Notes: generated by a model not told the origin, from the letters alone. Shown: positions 1-7,385, counted from the first letter of the stretch. The stretch: 10,049 nt of DNA from Pseudomonadota bacterium (GCA_022545625.1 JACZQS010000057.1:1-10049); one strand, 5' to 3'. Made by a program: numbers and translations.

Positions 1-2
1 CC

Positions 3-263
3 TCGGGAAAATTTGACGCTATCATCGGTCTGGGCGCAGTCATTCGGGGCTCGACCCCACACTTTGATTTTGTCGCCGGTGAAAACGCCAAAGCCTTATC
101 GTCGCTGGCCCTGCAGTTTTCGATTCCGGTCATCAATGCTGTGCTAACCACCGATACGATAGAGCAGGCGATTGAGCGAGCAGGCACCAAAGCGGGAAAC
201 AAGGGTGCGGATGCAGCGATGGCTGCAATGGAAATGATTAGCTTAATCCGGAAAATTAGCTAG
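3..263 (+). CDS. ribH: 6,7-dimethyl-8-ribityllumazine synthase (3' part only)
   Basis: The reading frame is open from base 3 and ends at TAG 261-263; the start lies outside the window. It encodes the last 86 residues of lumazine synthase, the penultimate enzyme of riboflavin synthesis. That enzyme joins 5-amino-6-ribitylaminouracil with 3,4-dihydroxy-2-butanone 4-phosphate in the cytoplasm. The visible part contains GLGAVIRGSTPHFDFVAGE, whose His matches the conserved catalytic His of the family. It is followed by the typical SIPVINAVLTTDTIEQA strand-helix and the C-terminal GNKGADAAMAAMEM helix. nusB begins nine bases after the stop, the usual gammaproteobacterial arrangement, so the two are probably co-transcribed. 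Identification is firm; only the truncation by the window edge limits it. Confidence 0.96.
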   Translation, partial: SGKFDAIIGLGAVIRGSTPHFDFVAGENAKALSSLALQFSIPVINAVLTTDTIEQAIERAGTKAGNKGADAAMAAMEMISLIRKIS

Positions 264-272
264 TTACCACCG

Positions 273-725
273 ATGGCAAAAACTGGGCCACACAAGCCGC
301 GTTCATTCAAAAAACGTAAACATGCCCGTGATAAGGTATTACAGGCGCTGTATCAATGGCAGCTGTCGGGTGAAGACCTCGACTGGATTAAAGATTACTT
401 TATGAATGAACAGGGGGTTGCATCCGGCGATCCAGAGTATTTTCTCGAGTTGCTTTATAAGATTCCGTCAACAGTCACCGAACTTGATGCCACCTACCGG
501 AAATACATGAAAAATTTCGAAGACAATCTGGATCCAATCGAATGCAACATTCTGCGAATTGCTACCTACGAATTGATCCATCATATGGAAATCCCCTACA
601 GGGTAATCATTAACGAGGCGATCAATCTGGCTAAGACTTATGGTGCAGATGAAGGCTATAAATTTGTCAACGGTGTTCTCGATCCGCTGTCGCAGAAAAT
701 TCGCGAAACCGAAACCACGGCCTAA
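273..725 (+). CDS. nusB: Transcription antitermination factor NusB
   Basis: This 150-residue all-helical protein matches NusB in length and motifs. It has a basic N-terminus followed by HARDKVLQALYQWQ (about 17-29), then DPIECNILRIATYEL around the middle. Near the C-terminus it has VIINEAINLAKTYG and GYKFVNGVLD. NusB pairs with NusE (ribosomal protein S10) on boxA RNA and promotes antitermination of rRNA operons. The ATG at 273 is nine bases after the ribH stop. No clear Shine-Dalgarno sequence precedes it, so it may rely on ribosomes finishing ribH. The next gene, thiL, starts 33 bases after its stop. The family call is secure. Confidence 0.96.
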   Translation: MAKTGPHKPRSFKKRKHARDKVLQALYQWQLSGEDLDWIKDYFMNEQGVASGDPEYFLELLYKIPSTVTELDATYRKYMKNFEDNLDPIECNILRIATYELIHHMEIPYRVIINEAINLAKTYGADEGYKFVNGVLDPLSQKIRETETTA

Positions 726-758
726 ACTGACGGCCTAAGCTATCTGGGGGCCAGTTCT

Positions 759-1715
759 TTGTCGTTGAACGAATTTTCACTGATAAAACGATATTTTACC
801 GATATCGGTAAGTCCCGGTTTGCGCCGATATTACCCCAGGGTGACGATGCCGCTATCGTTGAGGTGCCAGCCGGAATGCAGGCGGTTATGAGCATCGACA
901 CGCTGATTAGCGGTGTACATTTTCCGGAAAATACCAGTGCGGCCGATATTGCCTATAAGTCCCTGGCGGTCAATCTAAGTGATTTGGCGGCTATGGCTGC
1001 AACTCCGGCGTGGTTTCTGGTCTCGCTTAGTCTGCCCGATAATGATGAAGCCTGGTTGGATGAATTTTCCAGTAGCTTGAAGAAAATTGCCCGGACCTTT
1101 CAACTCGAGCTGATCGGTGGTGATACCTGTCAGGGCCCGTTGTCAATCACGATACAGATCACCGGGTTGGTATCGAAAGACCGATATGTCACTCGCAGCG
1201 GCGCAAGACCGGGCGATAAAATTCTGGTTTCCGGTATGCTGGGTAGTGCAGCCCTGGGTCTTGCACATTCTCAGAAACGGATAAAATTGCCCGAATCTAT
1301 CGCAGGAATTTGCCTGGGTGCATTGAACCGACCGCTTCCACGCCTTGAACTGGCAGAGTTTCTATCGAGTTATGCCTCGGCCGCGATCGATCTATCGGAT
1401 GGTCTGGTCGGTGATCTGACCCATATCCTGAAACTGAGTAATGTGGGCGCGAAAGTCAATCAGGCCAGTCTACCGGTACTGGCCTGGATTAAGGAGAATA
1501 AGGCTTACCAGTACGCTTTAAGCGGGGGTGATGATTATGAGATATGCCTTAGCCTGCCGCGAGAACACTGGGCCCGGGTTGTTCAGTGGAACCAGCAGTA
1601 CCCTGATTGCCGACTGAGTGAAATCGGTGAAATTTGCGAATCGGGCTACACTTTAATCCAGGATAAACAAACGATTGATCTAGACGACTGGCAAGGGTAT
1701 CAACATTTTGACTAG
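759..1715 (+). CDS. thiL: Thiamine-monophosphate kinase
   Basis: The 318-residue product phosphorylates thiamine monophosphate with ATP to give thiamine diphosphate, the active cofactor. It belongs to the PurM/SelD-like ATP-binding superfamily. Visible motifs are GDDAA (28-32), the metal-binding SIDTL (45-49), SDLAAMAA (74-81), GGDT (120-123), DLSDG (211-215) and GGDDYE (256-261), all in family order. The start is TTG at 759, chosen because it gives the normal N-terminus and has a G-rich stretch (GGGGG at about 746-750) at a workable distance. An ATG start giving this N-terminus is absent. The 3' end overlaps the pgpA start by eight bases. The thiL-pgpA overlap after nusB is a common gammaproteobacterial layout. 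Confidence 0.96.
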   Translation: MSLNEFSLIKRYFTDIGKSRFAPILPQGDDAAIVEVPAGMQAVMSIDTLISGVHFPENTSAADIAYKSLAVNLSDLAAMAATPAWFLVSLSLPDNDEAWLDEFSSSLKKIARTFQLELIGGDTCQGPLSITIQITGLVSKDRYVTRSGARPGDKILVSGMLGSAALGLAHSQKRIKLPESIAGICLGALNRPLPRLELAEFLSSYASAAIDLSDGLVGDLTHILKLSNVGAKVNQASLPVLAWIKENKAYQYALSGGDDYEICLSLPREHWARVVQWNQQYPDCRLSEIGEICESGYTLIQDKQTIDLDDWQGYQHFD

Positions 1716-2202
1716 CAAACCTATCCCGGTTTCGATGCTTCGCAGTCCGATGCACCTTCTGTCCCTGGGTTTTGGTTCTGGCTTATCGCCCCATGCGCCG
1801 GGTACGATGGGCACATTAGTAGCCGTTCCGCTGTATTTATTGTTGAGTCGGCTTGATTTGATAGTCTACCTGATGGTCATACTAGGCGGATTTATTTTGG
1901 GTATTTATGTTTGCCATTACACCAGTAAAGCGCTCGGAGTACACGATCATTCCGGAATAGTCTGGGATGAAATAATTGGCTACTGGATCGCTATGATCGC
2001 GGTTCCAGCCCCAACATGGCAGTGGATATTGACCGGGTTTGTATTATTTAGATTTTTCGATATCGTCAAACCCTGGCCGGTTAATCTTGCAGACAAACAT
2101 CTACCCGGTGGATTCGGGATCATGATTGACGATGTTCTAGCCGGCCTGTATGCATTTGCCTGTATCCAGGCCTTCTGGTTTTTTGCCGCCGATAAGCTAT
2201 GA
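1708..2202 (+). CDS. pgpA: Phosphatidylglycerophosphatase A
   Basis: This inner-membrane enzyme removes the phosphate from phosphatidylglycerophosphate to yield phosphatidylglycerol. The 164 residues show the family hallmarks: GSGLSPHAPGTMGTL (23-37), WDEIIGYW with acidic D87/E88, FRFFDIVKPWPV, and MIDDVLAG with D141/D142. Hydrophobic segments lie between them (about 37-70, 92-115 and 143-160). The TTG at 1708 overlaps the end of thiL and has AAGGG at 1693-1697, ten bases upstream, so I prefer it. An ATG at 1735 (residue 10) is the alternative and lacks a good ribosome site. The stop TGA overlaps the ATG of the next gene (ATGA, 2199-2202), suggesting translational coupling to the protease gene. 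Confidence 0.95.
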   Translation: MTSKPIPVSMLRSPMHLLSLGFGSGLSPHAPGTMGTLVAVPLYLLLSRLDLIVYLMVILGGFILGIYVCHYTSKALGVHDHSGIVWDEIIGYWIAMIAVPAPTWQWILTGFVLFRFFDIVKPWPVNLADKHLPGGFGIMIDDVLAGLYAFACIQAFWFFAADKL

Positions 2203-2842
2203 AAATAACCCCGGTAACCTGTTTATTGTACCTGGCTATCTACCTCCTTAGCGCGGGTGTTTACGCCGCCAACGTCAAGGTAATTGGATTATTTACCGAC
2301 AAGGCCCTGTTAATAATTGATTCGCAGCAAAAACTGCTGAGCAAGGGTCAGACCTTCGGCGGGGTAACGCTGATATCGGCTTCCAGTCGGGGAGCGGTAG
2401 TATCGATTGATGGAGAAATTAGAAAACTGGGATTAAATCAGGGGATTCAGGGTAATTATAAAAAACCTGACCATTCTGTCTCTAAATTTATCCAGATTTC
2501 CAGGGGATGTATTACATCGCGGGGCGTATCAACGGGCACCCAACCCGTTTTCTGGTCGATACCGGTGCTACCTACGTGACGATGAGCGGAGCCCATGCGG
2601 CGCAAATCGGCATCGATTATCGAGAAGGAATTAAGAGTTTTGCGCGTACTGCGGCCGCAACAGTACCTGTCTGGCAGGTCACACTGGATAATGTCAGTAT
2701 TGGTGGTATCAAGGTGCCTAATGTGGCAGCGACTGTGATCGAGGGTTCTCAGCCCCACGACGTGCTGCTGGGTAACTCGTTCCTGAAATATACTCATTTG
2801 CAGCGTATCGGTAATGTCATGGAACTAAAACAGAAATTTTAG
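2199..2842 (+). pseudogene. Retropepsin-like aspartic protease, TIGR02281-type, split by a -1 frame change
   Basis: Two adjoining frames together make one protein of the clan AA retropepsin-like family found in proteobacteria. Frame one starts at ATG 2199. It encodes a signal peptide (hydrophobic core about 8-20, likely cleavage after VYA near 23) and the usual N-terminal strand region (KVIGLFTDKALLIID, SSRGAVVSIDGE, RKLGLN). It then loses homology after FIQIS (about residue 101) and stops at 2577-2579. The matching remainder continues in the -1 frame to TAG 2840-2842. It begins around GMYYIAGRINGHP, with the catalytic FLVDTGATYV, then VTLDNVSIGGIKVPNV and DVLLGNSFL. The change of frame must lie after the -1-frame stop at 2483-2485 and before about 2506. 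One lost base, for example a C at 2500-2501, would explain it. A real pseudogene, a sequencing or assembly error, or recoding are all possible. The protease part alone would lack a signal peptide. Confidence 0.8.
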
Positions 2843-2886
2843 ATTTTAATTACCGCAACAGGCGTATGAAATAAACCTTATTTTGA

Positions 2887-2892
2887 TAGAAT
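2887..2892 (+). promoter_or_regulatory. Possible -10 box upstream of gltX
   Basis: TAGAAT differs from the sigma-70 -10 consensus at one base and lies 34 bases before the gltX ATG, in the AT-rich gap after the protease gene. The hexamer 17 bases upstream (2864-2869, GTATGA) is a poor -35 match. This is therefore only a candidate for a separate gltX promoter. Confidence 0.25.
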
Positions 2893-2915
2893 ACCGCGCG
2901 TTGCCCGCACTGCTT

Positions 2916-2919
2916 GAGA
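2916..2919 (+). promoter_or_regulatory. Ribosome-binding site that fixes the gltX start
   Basis: GAGA sits six bases before the ATG at 2926. An in-frame TTG at 2914 would add four residues, but it overlaps this site and has no ribosome site of its own. The ATG is therefore the better start. Confidence 0.6.
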
Positions 2920-2925
2920 AACCCA

Positions 2926-4326
2926 ATGATCAAGACCCGTTTCGCCCCTAGCCCAACCGGATACCTTCACCTGGGCGGTGCCAGAACAGCCTTGTTTTCA
3001 TGGTTATATAGCAAAAAAATGGGTGGCGCATTTGTGTTGCGTATCGAGGATACCGATCGGGAAAGATCGACCGAGGAGTCGGTGCAGGCAATTCTGGATG
3101 GTATGCAGTGGTTAAATCTCGATTATGATGAGGGCCCCTATTATCAGACAGAAAGGTTTGATCGTTACACAGCAGCCATACAGCAATTAATCGATCAGGG
3201 TGACGCTTATTACTGCTCATGCACGAAACAGCGACTGGAGGCATTACGCGAAGCCCAGATGCTGGCAAAACAAAAACCGCGATACGACGGTAATTGCCGG
3301 GAGCTTGGACTAAGACCCGATGAAAAGTCGGAATTTGTCGTTCGATTCAAAAATCCCCAGCAAGGCGAGGTGACTTTTTCGGATCATGTTAAAGGCACGG
3401 TGAGCGTCAATAATAGCGAACTGGATGACTTGATCATCGCTCGCTCGGATGGTACTCCGACCTACAACCTCACTGTCGTTGTCGACGACATGGAAATGAA
3501 AATTACCCATGTTGTCAGGGGAGACGATCATGTTAATAATACGCCCAGACAAATTAATATTCTCAAGGCCCTGGGCGCCGAGTGTCCAGAATACGCCCAC
3601 CTGCCGATGATCCTCGGAGACGATGGTAAGCGCCTGTCGAAAAGACATGGTGCCGTCGGCATCATGCAGTATTGCGAGGACGGCTATTTACCGGAAGCGA
3701 TGCTGAATTATCTGGTGCGGCTCGGGTGGTCGCACGGTGACCAGGAGATTTTTAACACCGCAGAAATGATCGAACACTTTTCCCTGGATGATATAAATAA
3801 GTCGGCATCGTCATTCAACACCGAGAAGCTCAACTGGATCAATCAACAATATTTGATTTCAGCGCCGATTGACCAGATTGTTGGTCTGGTTAAGCAGCGC
3901 CTGGATAAGACAGGTACAGGGTATGGTGTCGAGACTGATTTTCAGAGCATTGTCGAATTATATCGGCAGCGTGTTTCGACCATCAATGAATTGGCCGACA
4001 GTATTCTTTACTGTTTTGAAGATTTTAAGCAATACGATGAAAAAGCAGCTAAAAAGGCATTACGCCCGGTAGCACTGGAACCTCTGCAACGTCTGCAAGA
4101 CGAATTCAGTGATCTGAAGGAGTGGAAATCACCCGCTATTCATCAGATTATCGAATCGGTAATCCAGCAATTCGGGCTCAATATGGCCAAAGTGGGTCAA
4201 CCGCTACGCGTGGCGGTTACCGGTGGATCATTTTCACCGCCGATCGACGATACCGTCGAAATTATTGGCAAGGCAAAAACCCTGGCCCGGATCGCTCGGG
4301 CGATCAGCTATATCTCAGCTAAATAA
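2926..4326 (+). CDS. gltX: Glutamyl-tRNA synthetase
   Basis: The 466-residue class I aminoacyl-tRNA synthetase charges tRNA-Glu with glutamate in the cytoplasm, and its product also feeds tetrapyrrole synthesis. The N-terminus has RFAPSPTGYLHLGGARTAL, with the HIGH-type motif as HLGG (15-18). RIEDTDRERS follows, and the KMSKS-type loop is KRLSKR (235-240). The C-terminal half is the helical anticodon-binding region, ending in RVAVTGGSFSPP and GKAKTLARI. Length is normal. C97, C99 and C124 match three zinc ligands of the E. coli enzyme, but the position of the fourth ligand (His, two after the last Cys) holds Glu126, so the zinc site may be altered or lost. It stands alone, with an AT-rich gap on each side. 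Confidence 0.97.
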   Translation: MIKTRFAPSPTGYLHLGGARTALFSWLYSKKMGGAFVLRIEDTDRERSTEESVQAILDGMQWLNLDYDEGPYYQTERFDRYTAAIQQLIDQGDAYYCSCTKQRLEALREAQMLAKQKPRYDGNCRELGLRPDEKSEFVVRFKNPQQGEVTFSDHVKGTVSVNNSELDDLIIARSDGTPTYNLTVVVDDMEMKITHVVRGDDHVNNTPRQINILKALGAECPEYAHLPMILGDDGKRLSKRHGAVGIMQYCEDGYLPEAMLNYLVRLGWSHGDQEIFNTAEMIEHFSLDDINKSASSFNTEKLNWINQQYLISAPIDQIVGLVKQRLDKTGTGYGVETDFQSIVELYRQRVSTINELADSILYCFEDFKQYDEKAAKKALRPVALEPLQRLQDEFSDLKEWKSPAIHQIIESVIQQFGLNMAKVGQPLRVAVTGGSFSPPIDDTVEIIGKAKTLARIARAISYISAK

Positions 4327-4327
4327 C

Positions 4328-4350
4328 TGTTAGAATAACACTTTATTTTT
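4328..4350 (+). terminator. Weak candidate terminator after gltX
   Basis: TGTTA-GAA-TAACA (4328-4340) is a perfect five-base inverted repeat just after the gltX stop, followed by CTTTATTTTT. Position and T-rich tail fit a rho-independent terminator. The stem is short and A/T-rich with a three-base loop, so it would be inefficient. Confidence 0.35.
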
Positions 4351-4366
4351 CAGTAACATGCTATAT

Positions 4367-4390
4367 AAAGTTAATGAAAATATTAACTTT
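4367..4390. repeat. Perfect 9-base inverted repeat
   Basis: AAAGTTAAT (4367-4375) and ATTAACTTT (4382-4390) are exact reverse complements separated by six bases (GAAAAT). No T-run follows, so it is not a standard terminator. The symmetry suits a DNA-binding site or an A/T-rich RNA hairpin. Its function is unknown. Confidence 0.6.
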
Positions 4391-4504
4391 CTGAAAGACA
4401 GTCAATTAAATCATTACAGCACTTCTAGATTAGATCAGCTGTCACCAAATTTTAGCGAATTATGGGTACCAGGCCGACAAACCAACAGCTTGCCTCTTAA
4501 TAAC

Positions 4505-4524
4505 CTGGAACGGAAATGTTCCAG
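4505..4524. repeat. Perfect 7-base inverted repeat in the cyclase leader
   Basis: CTGGAAC (4505-4511) and GTTCCAG (4518-4524) are exact reverse complements with a six-base loop, GGAAAT. It would form a stable RNA hairpin about 160 bases before the cyclase start. The GAAC/GTTC spacing of six does not fit the LexA patterns I know. Confidence 0.6.
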
Positions 4525-4540
4525 TATGAACTGAGCCCAG

Positions 4541-4557
4541 TGCGGCCATGTACCGCA
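4541..4557. repeat. 5-base inverted repeat, GC-rich hairpin
   Basis: TGCGG (4541-4545) and CCGCA (4553-4557) pair around a seven-base loop, CCATGTA. It lies 16 bases after the previous hairpin and just before an imperfect palindrome at 4561-4573 (GACCTGTCAAGTC). The short series suggests a folded leader rather than isolated chance repeats, but this rests on inspection only. Confidence 0.4.
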
Positions 4558-4682
4558 TCCGACCTGTCAAGTCCGTGCAGGAATGCATGGTAATTGATTG
4601 TGGGATTAGTATAACCCCTGCGGACAAATATTAGTGAGTTTGAACAGCGCGACCAGAAACCCGGTAAATGGATAGGATATAA

Positions 4683-5588
4683 ATGACGCGAGAGACTATC
4701 AAGTGTGTCGTTATGTTTGCCGATGTAGCCGGTAGCACGGCTATGTACCAAAATTTAGGTGATGATCTCGCACGTGAAAGAATTTCTAAATCTCTCGACG
4801 CCCTGATTTCTATATCCAAACGGCATAGCGGAAATCTGGTCAAGACTATCGGCGACGAAATCCTGGTTTACTTCATGGATGCCGATATGGCATTGATTGC
4901 CGCCCGCGCCATTCAGGAGGCCATGGAAGATGATCGTTCTCCGGAGACCATTGGGGTTTCAATACGGATAGGGATGCAATACGGTAGTACGATACTGGAA
5001 GATAATGATATTTTTGGAGACACGGTAAATGTCGCCGCTCGTATCGCCAGCATAGCCAAGGCACGGCAAATTCTTTGCACCAAGGAACTGGCGTTTATGA
5101 TCGAAAATGAGGAGCTTATCAATCGCAGTCGCCCGTTTGACCGTTTGCGCGTCAAAGGACGTGATGACCCAGTTGATATTTACATGTTTAACTGGGAGCA
5201 GGAAAGTGATGTCACGAACATGGCTACTGCGAGCAGTTTCACTAACCCGGCAAGGCATTATCAGGCCAGGACCCTGACCCTGACCTGTGGAAAACACAAG
5301 ATTGAAATTCCTAATACGACGACCTCGTTCGTGCTTGGGCGTAACTCCGATTGTGAGTTAGTGATCCAGGGTGAATTAATATCGCGTTATCATTCGAAGC
5401 TGGAACATCGACGCGGAAAATTTATCATTAGCGATCAGAGTACTAATGGGACGTTTATCAAAACCCGGGATGGGCTGGAAATTTTCTTAAGGCGAGAAGA
5501 ACTGGCTCTGTATGGGGAAGGTTTTATTAGTCTGGGCAAGAAGGTAGATCACACTGATATCGATCTGATCCATTTTTCAAGCGTATAA
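4683..5588 (+). CDS. Class III adenylate cyclase with C-terminal FHA domain
   Basis: The 301-residue protein begins directly with a class III nucleotide cyclase domain (about 6-170). Metal-binding aspartates are D14 (FADVAGST) and D58 (KTIGDE). K54 and T114 (or D113) sit at the adenine-selecting positions. N116 and R120 (VNVAAR) match the transition-state pair. This set predicts cAMP rather than cGMP. A linker of about 25 residues follows, then an FHA domain (about 197-300) with LGR (218-220), SRYH (234-237) and STNGTF (253-258), the residues that hold phosphothreonine. There is no signal peptide or membrane segment, so it is likely cytosolic. ATG 4683 has AGGA at 4674-4677. FHA after the cyclase suggests control by, or recruitment to, a phosphorylated protein. 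No kinase is nearby. Two co-directional genes follow. Confidence 0.93.
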   Translation: MTRETIKCVVMFADVAGSTAMYQNLGDDLARERISKSLDALISISKRHSGNLVKTIGDEILVYFMDADMALIAARAIQEAMEDDRSPETIGVSIRIGMQYGSTILEDNDIFGDTVNVAARIASIAKARQILCTKELAFMIENEELINRSRPFDRLRVKGRDDPVDIYMFNWEQESDVTNMATASSFTNPARHYQARTLTLTCGKHKIEIPNTTTSFVLGRNSDCELVIQGELISRYHSKLEHRRGKFIISDQSTNGTFIKTRDGLEIFLRREELALYGEGFISLGKKVDHTDIDLIHFSSV

Positions 5589-5656
5589 TAATATCAGGAA
5601 ACTCTGTTCAATCTGACTCATACTGCATCAATAGAGGTATCCTTTAGACGATAAAT

Positions 5657-7357
5657 ATGCAGAAGCTGGCAAACTTGTTAACCCGCGTCGAGGGTCAGGG
5701 GTATAAGGCCTATCAGCGTTTACAGGGTGATTTCCAGTTCGACGGATTTCGTCTCTTCATCGATCATGTACAGGGCGATCCTTTTGCCGAATCCTCACGT
5801 TGTCGAATTGTACTAGCGACTCAATTAACCGCGCTACCCGATCATTTATTTAACAACCCGATACGGCGCATAGCTATCGAAGATTATCTCGGACGCCGCT
5901 TTGCGGCTGCGATAGATGCAACGGTCGAAGGCAATCGAGGATCAGGCCGTAGTGGGGACTTCGAGATAGCGAATTATGGTCAGCAGGTGTTAGATCGCAG
6001 TACCGTGTCGATCGATTCATCCCGGCTCGAAGTTCGATTCCAGATCGGCCTGCCGGCCGATAATCGAAGAATCGACGCAGGGCAGGCCAGAGCCATGCTA
6101 TTCGAAGAATTACCAGCAGTCGTTGAATCTGCATTAATACGCATTGACCGGGATCTGGATACCGCCGAGCGGCATGTTAATTGTATCGAAGATCAACATT
6201 TTCTCCGCGCGCAACTCGAGACGCGTAACTTAATCGCTTTCATTGCCGATGGTTCGAATCTGGCGCGCCAAAGTGGTGTCGATGACCGCCCCCTGCAAAA
6301 TGCTATTCGAATCAAGGTACCTGATTCGATAGCGATCGAGATGCCGTTAAAGCATCATCCACCGGTAACAGGCGTCGCATTTCCGGTGGGAATTAATCTC
6401 ATAGTTGGCGGTGGATTCCATGGCAAATCGACCTTGTTACGGGCGATCGAGCAGGGTGTTTACGACCATATCCCAGGTGATGGGCGTGAACTGGTGGTCA
6501 GCGAATCAAGTTGCTTTAAACTGCATGCCGAAGACGGCCGGGCAATTTCCGGTGTCGATATCCGGCCGTTCATTCAAAATTTACCCGACGCCAGGGACTG
6601 TAGTTTTTTTACCACGACAAACGCCAGCGGCAGTAGCTCGCAGGCAGCGAGCATTGTCGAGGCATTATCAGCGGGGGTCCATACCCTGTTGATTGATGAG
6701 GATACATCGGCAAGTAATTTTTTGATTCGTGATCAACGTATGCAATCACTGGTGCCAAAGGATAAGGAACCGATAACACCGTTATCGCAGAGGATTTGCC
6801 AACTGCGCGATCAATACGCTATTTCAGTGGTGATGGTTATGGGTGGCTCGGGAGATTATTTCTCGTTGGCTGACCGGGTTGTGATGATGGATAGCTATCA
6901 GCCAGTGGATATGACCCAAAAAGCCCATGAACTGGCGCAAAGTGACGTTATTGCAGAATCTGATATTGCCGAGATACTACAACGCTCGGCAAGAATACCG
7001 ATAATAAATTGTTTATCGGCGACGGGGTCCTCCGGTAAACCGAAAATAAAGGCATTTGGTACTCGCTTATTGCAATTTGGTCAGGAAGAGGTTCCACTAC
7101 AGGCACTCGACCAGTTAGTTGATACGGCCCAGCTGCTTTCGATTGGATACCTGATAGAAAAATATCATCAGGATAATAGCCTGCAGGAAACCGATATGGT
7201 GGTCGGCCTTGGACGGGTGCTCGCGCAACTGCAGCAACGTGGTTTCGATACTATTACTCCTTATCCGATGGGTAAATTGGCTCTGCCGCGCTTACAGGAA
7301 CTGGTTGCTGTTGTGAATCGTATGCGACTGTTAAAACTCGAACCAGTAAAAATTTGA
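5657..7357 (+). CDS. Predicted ATPase of the ABC class (COG3044 / PF09818)
   Basis: This 566-residue soluble protein has the layout of the COG3044 family. The N-terminal region begins with a GQGYKAYQRLQG-type motif (about 13-24). The ABC-like ATPase core has a Walker A GGGFHGKST (251-259, K257), a degenerate signature SGSSSQ (324-329) and a Walker B LLIDED (344-349, with D347 and E348). The C-terminal region is helical. There are no membrane segments, so it is not a transporter. From memory, the trypanosome RNA-editing factor MRB1590 shares this fold and binds RNA through a pore, so an RNA- or nucleic-acid-related role is possible here; the bacterial function is not established. The ATG gives the usual family N-terminus, but its ribosome site is weak (GAGG at 5634-5637 is too far). 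It lies 68 bases after the cyclase gene and 28 before the DUF1840 gene. Confidence 0.9.
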   Translation: MQKLANLLTRVEGQGYKAYQRLQGDFQFDGFRLFIDHVQGDPFAESSRCRIVLATQLTALPDHLFNNPIRRIAIEDYLGRRFAAAIDATVEGNRGSGRSGDFEIANYGQQVLDRSTVSIDSSRLEVRFQIGLPADNRRIDAGQARAMLFEELPAVVESALIRIDRDLDTAERHVNCIEDQHFLRAQLETRNLIAFIADGSNLARQSGVDDRPLQNAIRIKVPDSIAIEMPLKHHPPVTGVAFPVGINLIVGGGFHGKSTLLRAIEQGVYDHIPGDGRELVVSESSCFKLHAEDGRAISGVDIRPFIQNLPDARDCSFFTTTNASGSSSQAASIVEALSAGVHTLLIDEDTSASNFLIRDQRMQSLVPKDKEPITPLSQRICQLRDQYAISVVMVMGGSGDYFSLADRVVMMDSYQPVDMTQKAHELAQSDVIAESDIAEILQRSARIPIINCLSATGSSGKPKIKAFGTRLLQFGQEEVPLQALDQLVDTAQLLSIGYLIEKYHQDNSLQETDMVVGLGRVLAQLQQRGFDTITPYPMGKLALPRLQELVAVVNRMRLLKLEPVKI

Positions 7358-7385
7358 TGTTACAGATTCCAGGATATGAGATCTA

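Larger units (their letters stand above)
4327..4682 (+). other. Gene-free 356-base region between gltX and the cyclase gene
   Basis: I find no convincing gene on either strand; the short minus-strand frames here resemble nothing and run into the cyclase gene. The region is A/T-rich at first (to about 4500) and more mixed afterwards. It holds several inverted repeats, listed separately, and an AGGA ribosome site (4674-4677) for the cyclase. I looked for the T-loop pattern of tRNA on both strands and did not find it. The clustering of hairpins in the second half could mean a structured leader, a small RNA or protein-binding sites. No known riboswitch was recognised. Confidence 0.5.

Noticed and set aside
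2484..2490. AAATTTA, a heptamer known as a -1 slippery site, near the protease frame change
   Set aside because: The gene's reading frame there is AAA TTT ATC, so the heptamer is not in the A AAT TTA phase needed for canonical simultaneous slippage.
2507..2842. Protease C-terminal half as a separate gene starting at ATG 2507
   Set aside because: It would start inside the conserved domain without a signal peptide. The AGGGG sequence abuts the ATG, too close for a normal ribosome site. It is better seen as part of the split gene.
2948..3648. Minus-strand open frames within gltX
   Set aside because: They lie opposite a clearly conserved gene, have no ribosome sites or family likeness, and read as shadows.
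4594..4615. TTGATT and TATAAC as a cyclase promoter
   Set aside because: The spacing is only 10 bases, too short for sigma-70 recognition, and no better -35 box lies upstream at the proper distance.
4327..4682. A tRNA or other known RNA gene after gltX
   Set aside because: No T-loop consensus or cloverleaf pattern was found on either strand, and no known riboswitch core was recognised.
5264..5278. Short direct repeat ACCCTGACCCTGACC
   Set aside because: It lies within the cyclase-FHA coding sequence and encodes an alternating Thr-Leu strand; two copies are too few to matter.
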